Translations under genes and position numbers: made by a program
Assembly (NCBI GenBank): GCA_945861435.1
Contig: CAMAUX010000020.1
Coordinates: forward strand, 22,359 to 86,358
Source: Chthoniobacter flavus
Lineage (GTDB): Bacteria > Verrucomicrobiota > Verrucomicrobiia > Chthoniobacterales > Chthoniobacteraceae
Direction of reading: 5' to 3'
DNA: 64,000 nucleotides
The notes under the pieces: generated by a model
Told to the model about the DNA's origin: nothing
Seen by the model: the letters and a program-made list of their open reading frames with translations, nothing else
The model's database searches: none
Shown here: piece after piece, positions 53,381-60,945 of the stretch
Position numbering within the stretch: position 1 is the first letter of the stretch
Layout: each line of letters opens with the position of its first letter

Positions 53381-54448
53381 TCAGGGTTCGCCGCGCGTGA
53401 CTGTGCCGCTCGCATGGGAGCGCTTTCCTGTTTTTGTCCGGGGTAGAGGCGCTGCTGCTTGTGGGGTGAGCGCGGGATGCTGGAGGAAGAGGAGCTTGGA
53501 TCTGCGCCGGGCATGCGAGCCGCCGGGGAGATTGACCTTTGCGGTGGAGGAGGAGAGGAGGCTTCGCACCGATTCGATGAGGTCGAAGGAGATGTTTGGG
53601 ATCTGAGCCTGCTCAAGCCATGCGCGGAGGGTGCGGCGCTGGAGCGCGGGGTGGAGCGCCTTGAGTTCTGGCACGGAGAGCTGTGGCGCTGGTTTTGGGA
53701 TCAGTGAGCGCAGGAGGTCGTCTTCATCGCGGAGCGTCGCGGCGGTGCGGTGGAGGATACGGGGGAGGCTGCGGCCGAAGTGCTGTTGGAGCAAGGGGAG
53801 GAGTTCGAGCCGGAGACGGTTGCGTTGCGGGTCGGGATCGGCGTTGGAGCTGTCCTCGCAGTAGGCGAGTTGGTGGCGGGCGATGTAGGCGTCGATCTCC
53901 GAGCGCCAGACGTCGAGTAGAGGGCGATGGAGGGTGAGGGTGGTCGATCCGATGCGCAGTTCCTGCACACGGCGCATCGCGCCGAGGCCGCGGGCACCGG
54001 CGCCGCGGAAGAGTTTGAGGAGGAAGGTTTCCGCCTGATCATCGGCGTGGTGAGCGAGGAACACCCTTGGGGTGGCGAACTTCCGGGCTGCAGCGGCGAA
54101 GAAGCGGTGACGTGCGATGCGCGCGGCGGTTTCGATGGAGAGGGCATCGCGCTGCGCGAGACTGGCGACCTGGATGCGACGGGAGAAGAAGGGGATGCTC
54201 GCGCGTTCGGCGAGTTGGGCGACAAAACGAGCCTCAGCTGCGCTTTCTGCGCGCAGCGCATGATCCAAGTGGCAGACGATGAGGCATCGATATCCTGAGG
54301 CCAGCAGCAGGTGGAGGAGGGCGACGGAGTCGCGTCCACCGGACACGGCTACGAGGTGCGGGGCATCGACGTCAGCCTCTGGCGCAGCGCCCATGCGGGC
54401 GAGGAGCGGATCCCCGGCGGCAGGCTTGCGGCGGGGGCGCGCGTTCAC
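53381..54448 (-). CDS. tilS: tRNA(Ile)-lysidine synthetase
   Basis: TilS converts the anticodon C34 of tRNA-Ile2 to lysidine, needed to read AUA. The 355-residue protein has the N-type PP-loop SGGRDS at residues 36-41, HHADDQAETFLLKLFRGAG and the downstream tRNA-binding domain. It starts at a GTG 2 bases after the serS stop, so the two are almost certainly one operon. No unusual feature; length is somewhat short of E. coli TilS, consistent with a reduced C-terminal domain. Confidence 0.93.
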   Translation of the reverse strand: MNARPRRKPAAGDPLLARMGAAPEADVDAPHLVAVSGGRDSVALLHLLLASGYRCLIVCHLDHALRAESAAEARFVAQLAERASIPFFSRRIQVASLAQRDALSIETAARIARHRFFAAAARKFATPRVFLAHHADDQAETFLLKLFRGAGARGLGAMRRVQELRIGSTTLTLHRPLLDVWRSEIDAYIARHQLAYCEDSSNADPDPQRNRLRLELLPLLQQHFGRSLPRILHRTAATLRDEDDLLRSLIPKPAPQLSVPELKALHPALQRRTLRAWLEQAQIPNISFDLIESVRSLLSSSTAKVNLPGGSHARRRSKLLFLQHPALTPQAAAPLPRTKTGKRSHASGTVTRGEP

Positions 54449-54450
54449 GG

Positions 54451-55725
54451 TCAGGCGGTGATGCGTGGGCCGCCGAAGTAGGAGTGGAGCGGTTCGGGCA
54501 GGAGGATGGATCCGTCGGCTTGCTGGTAGGTTTCCAGAAGAGCCACGAAGAGGCGTGGCAGTGCGGTGCCGGAGCCGTTGAGGGTGTGGCAGAACTGGTT
54601 TTTACCGTCCTCGCCCTTGAAGCGGAGGTTCATGCGGCGGGCTTGGAAGTCGCCGAAGTTCGAGCAACTGGAGACTTCGAGGTAGGCGTTCTGGCCTGGA
54701 GCCCAGACTTCGATGTCATAGGTCTTGGTGGAGCCGAAGCCGACGTCACCTGTGCAGAGTTCGATGACGCGGTAATGGAGGCCTAGCAGTTGCAGGACTT
54801 TTTCGGCATCGGCGGTGAGAGACTCGAGTTCGGCGAATGCGGTTTCTGGGCGGACGATTTTCACGAGCTCGACCTTGTCGAACTGGTGCATGCGGATGAG
54901 GCCGCGGGTGCCGAGGCCCGCTGATCCAGCCTCGCGACGGAAGCAGGGTGTGTAGGCGGCGTAGCGCACGGGAAGGTCGGCGGCGGGGAGGATTTCCTCG
55001 GCGTGGAGGTTGGTGACGGGCACTTCAGCGGTCGGGGCGAGGTAGAGGCCGTCGCGGTCGCAGCGGTAGAGTTGTTCTTCGAACTTGGGGAGTTGGGATG
55101 TGCCTATGAGTGCCTCGGGACGTAGAAGGAGCGGGGGAGCGATCTCGCGGTAGCCGTGGTCGCGCGTGTGGAGGTCGAGCAGGAAATTGATGAGGGCGCG
55201 CTCGAGGCGGGCGCCGGCTCCGGTGAATGTGACGAAGGCGCTGCCGCTGATTTTGGCGGCGCGCTCGAAGTCGAGCATGCGCAGGGAAGCGCCGAGATCC
55301 ACGTGGCTTTTGGGAGCGAAGGAAAAAGAGGGTGCGGCGCCCCATGTGCGGACCACGGGGTTGTCCTCTGCGCTGGAGCCGACGGGGGCGTCTGCGTGAG
55401 GGAGGTTGGGGAGTTCCAGAAGAAGATCGCGCTGGCGGATTTCGCGGGCGGCGGCTTCTTCGTTCAGTTGGGTGATTTCGTCGCCGATGGCGCGCATCTC
55501 GGTTTCGACGGCGGCGGTGTCTTCGCCCTTGGCCTTGCGCATCCCGATCTCCTTGCTTGTGCGCTTGCGCTCTCCTTGAAGGAGTTGAAGGCGGGTTTCA
55601 GCCGTCCTGCGCAGTTTGTCGCACTCGAGGACCTCGTCGATACGAGATTCGGAGCCGCCGCCGCGCGTGGCGAGGCGTGCTTTGACGAGGTCCGGATTGT
55701 CGCGGATAAGGCGGATGTCGAGCAT
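54451..55725 (-). CDS. serS: seryl-tRNA synthetase
   Basis: The 424-residue protein charges tRNA-Ser. MLDIRLIRDNPDLVKARLATRGG starts the typical long coiled-coil arm, and class II motifs CFRREAGSAGLGTRGLIRMHQFDKVE (motif 2) and NGSGTALPRLFVALLE (motif 3) are present. The ATG at 55725 is chosen; the open frame extends to 56280 but that overlaps the squalene-synthase-like gene. It is followed closely by tilS, and 53 bases precede it after the phytoene/squalene synthase gene. Confidence 0.96.
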   Translation of the reverse strand: MLDIRLIRDNPDLVKARLATRGGGSESRIDEVLECDKLRRTAETRLQLLQGERKRTSKEIGMRKAKGEDTAAVETEMRAIGDEITQLNEEAAAREIRQRDLLLELPNLPHADAPVGSSAEDNPVVRTWGAAPSFSFAPKSHVDLGASLRMLDFERAAKISGSAFVTFTGAGARLERALINFLLDLHTRDHGYREIAPPLLLRPEALIGTSQLPKFEEQLYRCDRDGLYLAPTAEVPVTNLHAEEILPAADLPVRYAAYTPCFRREAGSAGLGTRGLIRMHQFDKVELVKIVRPETAFAELESLTADAEKVLQLLGLHYRVIELCTGDVGFGSTKTYDIEVWAPGQNAYLEVSSCSNFGDFQARRMNLRFKGEDGKNQFCHTLNGSGTALPRLFVALLETYQQADGSILLPEPLHSYFGGPRITA

Positions 55726-55778
55726 GGGCGGGACAATAGGGGGGGATGGAGAGCGAGGGCAAGCGCCCGCGCGGGGGC

Positions 55779-56612
55779 TCAGGCGCAGAGGCAGATGAGG
55801 GAGGTGCGTGCGACGATCCACGCCTTTTGGGGGCGTGGGATTTGGTAACGCAGGGAGAAGACCTGGAAGTTGTCGCGTTGCATTTTGCTGAGGAGGGTGT
55901 GGTAGACGGCGCGCATGATTTCCGCGGCGATCATGGAACGGCGGTCGGAGGCTGGCAGGGCGGCCTCGGCCCCGCGGTAGAGTGCGCGGGCACGTGCGGC
56001 TTGGAATTGCATAAGGGCGAGGAAAGCGTCGTTGTGTTCGCCACGGGCGAGTTCCTCGACGCTGTAACCGAAGCGGGTGATTTCCTCCAAGGGCAGGTAG
56101 ATGCGTTGTCCGTTGGAGTAGTCCTGGCCCACGTCGCGGAGGATGTTGGTGAGCTGCAGGGCGAGTCCGAGCTGGAGTGCGTATTCGCGGCAGGCGGGGC
56201 TGCGGTAGCCGAAGATCTCGATGCTGACCAATCCGACGACGCTTGCGACGCGGTGGCAGTAGGCTTTGAGCGCCTCCCATGTGGGGAATCGGGTTTCTTC
56301 GAGGTCCATCTCGCAGCCGGCGATGATTTCGGAGAAGTGGGCTGTGGGCAGCGCGTACTTGGCGATGAGCGAGCGGACGTGGCGGGCGAGTGGCGGCTCG
56401 TCGGGGGTCGGGGCGTCGAGGGCGAGGCGCCAGCGGGCGAGACCTGTGCGTCGCGCGGGGATAGGAATGCCCGGGTCGTCGGCGACGTCGTCGACGAGGC
56501 GGCAGAACGCGTAAAACACGGAGATGTCGCGCCTGCGTTCGGGGTCGAGGGCGAGGAAAGCGAGCGCGAGGTTGGACTTGCTGGCCTTGGTGATCTGCTC
56601 AGCCTCTGTCAT
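55779..56612 (-). CDS. squalene/phytoene synthase family protein (HpnC/HpnD-like)
   Basis: The 277-residue protein condenses prenyl diphosphates, as in hopanoid or carotenoid precursor synthesis. The two aspartate-rich motifs are visible: DDVADD near residues 40-45 and DVGQDYSNGQ near 160; the second usually reads DxxxD with Glu, here Gln. It most resembles HpnD-type presqualene diphosphate synthase, but HpnC and crtB cannot be excluded. The ATG overlaps the stop of the ABC-like gene by 4 bases (ATGA), so it is translationally coupled to it. Hopanoid genes are not otherwise present in the window. Confidence 0.9.
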   Translation of the reverse strand: MTEAEQITKASKSNLALAFLALDPERRRDISVFYAFCRLVDDVADDPGIPIPARRTGLARWRLALDAPTPDEPPLARHVRSLIAKYALPTAHFSEIIAGCEMDLEETRFPTWEALKAYCHRVASVVGLVSIEIFGYRSPACREYALQLGLALQLTNILRDVGQDYSNGQRIYLPLEEITRFGYSVEELARGEHNDAFLALMQFQAARARALYRGAEAALPASDRRSMIAAEIMRAVYHTLLSKMQRDNFQVFSLRYQIPRPQKAWIVARTSLICLCA

Positions 56613-57301
56613 GGGATCGGGTCGGAGGGGGTGGATTTTCCGGATTCCTCGGTGAGGCATCTGCCCTCGTTCAGGGTGAGGATGCGGCCCGGCCCGTTCC
56701 ATGCGGTGGCGCTTGCGATGACGGCGATGTTCCATTGCCGGGCAGCACTCTGGAGCAGTTCGGTGAATTTCATCATCCCGGGCTGAGGGAGCTGGAGGTC
56801 GAGTTTTTCGACCATGAGAACAGCGGGATGGTGGCAGATGGATCGGGCGAGGGCGACGTGGAGTTGCTGGGCAGGGCTGAGGGAGCTCACGCATTCGTGA
56901 GCGAGTTGGTGAAGGTCTACAAAGCCAAGCAGTTCGTGCATGCGCTCCTCGGCGATACTGGGATCGATATGGGCGAGCTTGAAGAGGGGCATCGCGACGT
57001 TCTCCAAGACGCTGAGCGAGGGGAGGAGGAAGGGCGTGGAAAAAAGGTAGCCGCAGTGCCTGTTGCGCAGCTGTTCGAGGGCCTCCGGGCCGATGCGTCC
57101 TGTGGGACTGCCGTGGAGGAACAACTCGCCTTCATCGTGAGACTCCAGGAGTCCGAGTACCCGCCACAGCAGTCTGCTGGCATCGGCATTGCCGGTTAGC
57201 ACGCTGAAGCTGCCGGGGGCGAAGCGGATGGAAACGGAATGGAACCCTTCCTGCGTTTGGCGCTGGCAGCCCAAGGAGCGGGTTTCGAGGGGGGCGATCA
57301 T
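56609..57301 (-). CDS. degenerate ABC-ATPase-like protein
   Basis: The 230-residue protein has the shape of a LolD/ABC nucleotide-binding domain, but every catalytic motif is altered. The Walker A region reads GNADASRLL (residues 37-45; no GxxGxGKS/T), the Q-loop has FSTP in place of FQ, the signature reads LSPAQ (141-145) instead of LSGGQ, Walker B reads VLMVEK with no DE pair, and the switch His is lost in IASATAW. The order and spacing of these motifs (about 40, 88, 141, 162, 197) match an ABC domain, so this looks like a pseudoenzyme rather than a different family. It has no membrane segment and starts at MIAPLETRSLG; 4 bases overlap the squalene synthase gene. Function unknown. Confidence 0.82.
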   Translation of the reverse strand: MIAPLETRSLGCQRQTQEGFHSVSIRFAPGSFSVLTGNADASRLLWRVLGLLESHDEGELFLHGSPTGRIGPEALEQLRNRHCGYLFSTPFLLPSLSVLENVAMPLFKLAHIDPSIAEERMHELLGFVDLHQLAHECVSSLSPAQQLHVALARSICHHPAVLMVEKLDLQLPQPGMMKFTELLQSAARQWNIAVIASATAWNGPGRILTLNEGRCLTEESGKSTPSDPIP

Positions 57302-57441
57302 TGGGTGGCGAGGGGGCGCCGGAGGGGGCAATGAGTGGCTGGAGGGTGAGCAACTGTCAAAGAAACTCACCGTGGCGACGAATGCGCGTCGTACGTGGTG
57401 AAACGGAAGATCCGCACCGTCTGGTGTGGTTTGCAATCAAA

Positions 57442-57515
57442 TCGGGCCGACTGGATTCGAACCAGCGACCTCTTGAACCCCATTCAAGCGCACTACCAAG
57501 CTGTGCTACGGCCCG
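57442..57515 (-). tRNA. tRNA-Pro, anticodon GGG
   Basis: The minus strand folds as a full cloverleaf: acceptor stem CGGGCCG with CGGCCCG, D-stem GCAC with GTGC, anticodon stem CTTGA with TCAAG around loop ATGGGGT (anticodon GGG), and T-arm GCTGG with TTCGAAT. Discriminator A at 57442; CCA is not encoded. It is the first element of the minus-strand run leading to serS and tilS. Independent confirmation by a tRNA search tool would be decisive. Confidence 0.93.
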
Positions 57516-57693
57516 AGATTGAAGGGGGGCAACCTACGGGGGTGCAGCCGGGCAGGTCAAGTTCTTGGTGGATAGAAAAACGGGGCGAGGCGACTGTGTG
57601 TGGAGGCGCGGCGGGGATCTGTGCAGCAGGCGCGCTGACGGTGAGGAGGAAAAGCTTGCGTGGGGGCTCTGCGTGGGGACACTCGCGGCCCTT

Positions 57694-58023
57694 ATGAGCA
57701 GCATCCCTGAACGGTTCGACAACGTGACGGCGGTCGCGAAGGCCAACGTTTATTTCGAAGGGCGCGTGGTGAGCCATTCGCTGATTTTTCCTGACGGCAG
57801 CAAGCGCACCCTTGGGCTGATCTATCCCGGGAAGTTCCATTTCGGAACGGAGAAGCCGGAGCGGATGGAGATCGTTGCCGGGACTTGCACGGTTCGGATC
57901 GACGGCCAGACCCAGGATGAGTCCTACGGTGAGGGGCAGAGCTTTGACGTGCCGGGATCCAGCGGGTTCGACATCGAGGTTCAGTCCGGGATTTGCGAGT
58001 ACATCTGCTCGTTCCTCGATTGA
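57694..58023 (+). CDS. ppnP: pyrimidine/purine nucleoside phosphorylase
   Basis: The 109-residue cupin-type protein matches PpnP (DUF1255): FPDGSKRTLGLIYPGKFHFG, EIVAGTCTVRIDGQ and SFDVPGSSGFDIEV are conserved. The enzyme phosphorolyses pyrimidine and purine nucleosides. The ATG of MSSIPERFD is preferred over an upstream frame that begins in the gap. The gene ends inside a strong hairpin. It is divergent from the tRNA-Pro. Confidence 0.93.
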   Translation: MSSIPERFDNVTAVAKANVYFEGRVVSHSLIFPDGSKRTLGLIYPGKFHFGTEKPERMEIVAGTCTVRIDGQTQDESYGEGQSFDVPGSSGFDIEVQSGICEYICSFLD

Positions 58024-58031
58024 GGAACGAG
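58008..58031 (+). terminator. perfect 10-bp hairpin at the ppnP stop
   Basis: CTCGTTCCTC (58008-58017) and GAGGAACGAG (58022-58031) form a perfect 10-base stem around the loop GATT; the loop base 58021 and the next two form the TGA stop of ppnP. A smaller hairpin follows (GGAAG with CTTCC at 58033-58046). There is no T run, so it may be a Rho-dependent end or an RNA-stability element rather than an intrinsic terminator. Confidence 0.5.
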
Positions 58032-58201
58032 TGGAAGAGCGCTTCCCGCGACACGGATAGCCTGAACCCGCCCGAAAATTTTCTCCGGGGCCGAGTGCCG
58101 CGGTGCAGGTGTTAGGAAGATCAATCTCGTCTTCCAGACCCTTCAAAAGCCGTTCTGGTCGCTAAAGTGGACGCATACTCGGGCGTCCCTCCGGATTGCA
58201 C

Positions 58202-58534
58202 TCAGGCGAGTGCGTCGAGTTTAGCAAGGAGATCAGCCTTGCCCTTGCCAGCGCCGACCACCTGATCCTTGACCTCGCCGTTTTTGAGGAAGAGGAGGAG
58301 GGGGATGGAACTCACGCGGAAGCGCGTGGCAAGTTGCTGGCAGTCATCCACGTTGACTTTGGCGACTTTGGCTTTTCCGGCGCGCTCGTTGGCGATTTCG
58401 TCAATGACAGGGCCGATGAGTCGGCAAGGGCCGCACCAAGGGGCCCAGAAATCGATGAGAACGGGGAGTTCAGACTTGAGGATTTCCTCCTCGAAATTCG
58501 AGTCGGTGACAGTGATGACGTTAGAGTTAGCCAT
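58202..58534 (-). CDS. trxA: thioredoxin
   Basis: A 110-residue thioredoxin with the redox site WCGPC (C34, C37), FWAPWCGPCRLIGPV, and the cis-proline segment VSSIPLLLFLKNG. It reduces protein disulfides in the cytoplasm. It starts 6 bases after the stop of the proline-rich gene, so the two are in one operon. The start is ATG. Confidence 0.97.
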   Translation of the reverse strand: MANSNVITVTDSNFEEEILKSELPVLIDFWAPWCGPCRLIGPVIDEIANERAGKAKVAKVNVDDCQQLATRFRVSSIPLLLFLKNGEVKDQVVGAGKGKADLLAKLDALA

Positions 58535-58540
58535 GGAGAT

Positions 58541-59839
58541 TTATCGAGGATCTGCGCCGATATAGTTCAAGTAGGCAAGGACGGCGGCCGCTGCGGAGAG
58601 AATGAAAGAGGCGATGGCCATCCCGTTGACTGCAGCGTCCGACTGGGGTGCTGCCGGTGCAGGAATCTGTGCGACCGTTGGAGGCGCTGCAGGGGTTGCC
58701 GGCTTGGCGGGTGCTGCCTGCTTAGTCATTTGCAGCGTCGGCTGCATCTTGATGGTAGGCTTCCCAACCCCGGATCCCGCCGTTGCAGCGGCTGCTGCTG
58801 GTTTTACGGATCCGGGTGCTGGAGGGGACTGATTCGATGCCGGATTGACATCGGGAAGTGTGATTCTGGCCGTTTCCTTTTTGGGTGCAGCGGGTGCACC
58901 GGTTGGGGGGGGCGGTTTCAGGGCAATCGTTGGCTTGCCGGTCATGGGCGCCGGTGGTCTTGGAGCTCCTGCCGCGGGTGCACCGGGAGGTTTTGGTGGA
59001 GGCGGAGCAACCGGGGCTCCAGGAGGTTTAGGCGCTGCCGGAGGGGCGGGTACGCTCGGAGCTGAGGGAGGAACGGACGCGCCTAGTGGCTTTGGGATCG
59101 GAACTGCCGGAGCGGCAGGTGCCGCTGGGGCTGAGGGAGGAACGGAGGCGCCCAGTGGCTTCGGGAGCGGAACTGCCGGAGCGGCAGGTGCCGCTGGAGC
59201 TGAGGGAGGAACGGACGCGCCCGGTGGCTTCGGGAGCGGAATGGCCGGAGCGGCAGGTGCGACTGGAGCTGCGAGAGGGATGGGAGCGAGCGGTGGCTTC
59301 GGGAGCGGAACTGCCGGAGCGGCAGGTGCCGCTGGGGCTGAGGGAGGAAGGGAAGCGCCCAATGGCTTCGGGAGCGGAATGGCCGGAGCGGCAGGTGCCG
59401 CTGGAGCTGAGGGAGGAACGGACGCGCCCGGTGGCTTCGGGAGCGGAATGGCCGGAGCGGCAGGTGCGCCTGGAGCTGCGAGAGGGATGGGAGCGAGCGG
59501 TGGCTTCGGGAGTGGAGCGCCGGGGACTGCGGGAGGAGGGATGAGAGGCCTGGTTGCCGTGGGAGGCTTAGGAAGTGGGGTGGCGACAGATGGCACGGCC
59601 TTCAGCATTGCGGAAGAGCCGACTGCGGGCGCAGTGTTTGGGAGTTTGACCGTTTCTTTCTTGGAAGAAGAAAGGGAGGTTGGCGCTTGGGTTGGCGGAG
59701 TGACTGCGGAGGGGACGCTGATTCGTACGGTCTCTCTTTTTGCGGCAGTTTGGTCTCCCTTTGGAGGCAGCGTGATGCGGATGGTCTCGCTCTTATCCAT
59801 CGATGGATCTGAGCCTGTGGAGGAGGGGTCTGAGGCCAT
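58541..59839 (-). CDS. proline/alanine-rich repeat protein with C-terminal membrane anchor
   Basis: This 432-residue protein is low-complexity. Four short motifs of the form (S/K/R)ET(I/V/A)(R/K)(I/L)xLP occur: SETIRITLP at 17-25, RETVRISVP at 35-43, KETVKLP at 61-67 and KETARITLP near 330. A middle region (about 85-300) is tandem PAAPAIPLPKPPGASVPPSA-type repeats of 23 residues. The end is a hydrophobic helix, MAIASFILSAAAAVLAYL, followed by a short tail, so it is probably tail-anchored with its bulk in the cytoplasm. An internal ATG at 59800 (MDKSETIR) is also plausible. It precedes trxA by 6 bases. Function unknown. Confidence 0.75.
   Translation of the reverse strand: MASDPSSTGSDPSMDKSETIRITLPPKGDQTAAKRETVRISVPSAVTPPTQAPTSLSSSKKETVKLPNTAPAVGSSAMLKAVPSVATPLPKPPTATRPLIPPPAVPGAPLPKPPLAPIPLAAPGAPAAPAIPLPKPPGASVPPSAPAAPAAPAIPLPKPLGASLPPSAPAAPAAPAVPLPKPPLAPIPLAAPVAPAAPAIPLPKPPGASVPPSAPAAPAAPAVPLPKPLGASVPPSAPAAPAAPAVPIPKPLGASVPPSAPSVPAPPAAPKPPGAPVAPPPPKPPGAPAAGAPRPPAPMTGKPTIALKPPPPTGAPAAPKKETARITLPDVNPASNQSPPAPGSVKPAAAAATAGSGVGKPTIKMQPTLQMTKQAAPAKPATPAAPPTVAQIPAPAAPQSDAAVNGMAIASFILSAAAAVLAYLNYIGADPR
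59037..59520 (-). repeat. 69-bp tandem repeats, organised in 207-bp higher-order units
   Basis: The proline-rich gene contains a 69-base (23-codon) unit; the sequence GCCGGAGCGGCAGGTGC appears at 59106, 59175, 59244, 59313, 59382 and 59451, exactly 69 bases apart. Every third unit carries a variant with GCTGCGAGAGGGATGG, seen near 59259 and 59466, 207 bases apart, so there is a three-unit higher-order period. Likely unstable in length between strains. Not a CRISPR array, because units are contiguous and coding. Confidence 0.9.
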
Positions 59840-59973
59840 AAAAGCAGGGAGTCTTCGTATCGCACTCGGTTGCGTCCAGTGTCAACTTGATTGTCCCCGG
59901 TGCTCCGGGGCGGAGTGTGGGGGTGGGAACTTTCACTTGCCCGGCTTTTTCTGCAGGGCGTAGGGTGCGAGGC

Positions 59974-60924
59974 ATGAGAGTGCTTGTGACGGGCGGAGCG
60001 GGCTTCATTGGATCGCACTTTGTGGAGAGGTGTCTTCAGGACGGCCACGAGGTGGTGGTTCTCGATGATTTCAACGATTTCTACGCGCCATCGATTAAAA
60101 GGGGGAACCTGGTGCGTCTGAAGGGTGTGGAGGTACGAGAGGTCGATGTGAGGGACGTGGCGGCGGTGGAACGGGTGGTGTGTGGAGGCTCCTTTGACAC
60201 CGTGGTGCACTTGGCGGCGCGCGCTGGCGTGCGCCCCTCGATCCAAGATCCGCGGCTTTATATTGAGACGAACATTGGCGGGACCTTCAACCTGCTGGAG
60301 GCCGCCCGGAAGGCCGGGGTGGGGCGTTTCATCTGCGCCTCGAGTTCATCCGTGTACGGGGTCCTGAAGACGGTGCCGTTTCGTGAGGACATGTGCTTGA
60401 ACCAGACGATTTCCCCCTATGCGGCGACGAAGCTTGCGGGGGAGCAACTGTGCTCCAATTACTCGCACCTTTACGGGATGCGGACCATCAGCCTGCGCTT
60501 TTTCACCGTCTACGGGCCGCGGCAGCGTCCGGATCTCGCGATCCATTCCTTTACGCGGGCGATCTGGGAGGGGCGTCCGATCAAGCAGTTTGGGGATGGA
60601 TCGACGCGGCGGGACTACACGTATGTGGGCGACATCGTGCAGGGCGTGCGCGCATGCCTCAGCTTCGAGGGGGATCGATGCGAGGTGTTCAACTTGGGCG
60701 AGAGTCAGACGACCACGCTCAGTGATCTGATCGGGTCCATCGAGAAAGCGCTCGGCAAGCAGGCTCGGATCGAGCGGATGCCCGAGCAACCCGGGGATGT
60801 GCCGCTCACTTACGCCGACATCTCAAAGGCGCGGCGATTGCTGGGCTACGATCCGCAGGTGCAGATTGCGGAGGGGATCCCGCAGTTTGTGGAATGGTTT
60901 CATTCTGTTGGTTCCGAGACCTGA
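59974..60924 (+). CDS. NAD-dependent nucleotide-sugar epimerase
   Basis: The 316-residue SDR-family enzyme interconverts nucleotide sugars. The NAD site is GGAGFIG at residues 7-13, the catalytic pattern is SPYAATK (YxxxK) with the preceding SSSSVYG, and FFTVYGPRQRPDLAI and GDGSTRRDYTYVGDIV are typical of UDP-glucuronate or UDP-glucose 4-epimerases. It most resembles UDP-glucuronate 4-epimerase, but the substrate is not proven. The ATG at 59974 is chosen; the frame extends 29 codons further. It is divergent from the proline-rich gene. Confidence 0.92.
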   Translation: MRVLVTGGAGFIGSHFVERCLQDGHEVVVLDDFNDFYAPSIKRGNLVRLKGVEVREVDVRDVAAVERVVCGGSFDTVVHLAARAGVRPSIQDPRLYIETNIGGTFNLLEAARKAGVGRFICASSSSVYGVLKTVPFREDMCLNQTISPYAATKLAGEQLCSNYSHLYGMRTISLRFFTVYGPRQRPDLAIHSFTRAIWEGRPIKQFGDGSTRRDYTYVGDIVQGVRACLSFEGDRCEVFNLGESQTTTLSDLIGSIEKALGKQARIERMPEQPGDVPLTYADISKARRLLGYDPQVQIAEGIPQFVEWFHSVGSET

Positions 60925-60945
60925 CTTTCTGGTATTCTGGCCGAG

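Noticed and set aside
59037..59520. Possible CRISPR array
   Set aside because: Units are contiguous, 69 bases, coding and without spacers.
58845..59963. Gly/Ala-rich 372-codon plus-strand frame resembling PE-PGRS-like sequence
   Set aside because: It is the antisense of the proline-rich repeat gene; the minus strand has a membrane helix, the KETxRIxLP-type motifs and a tight link to trxA.
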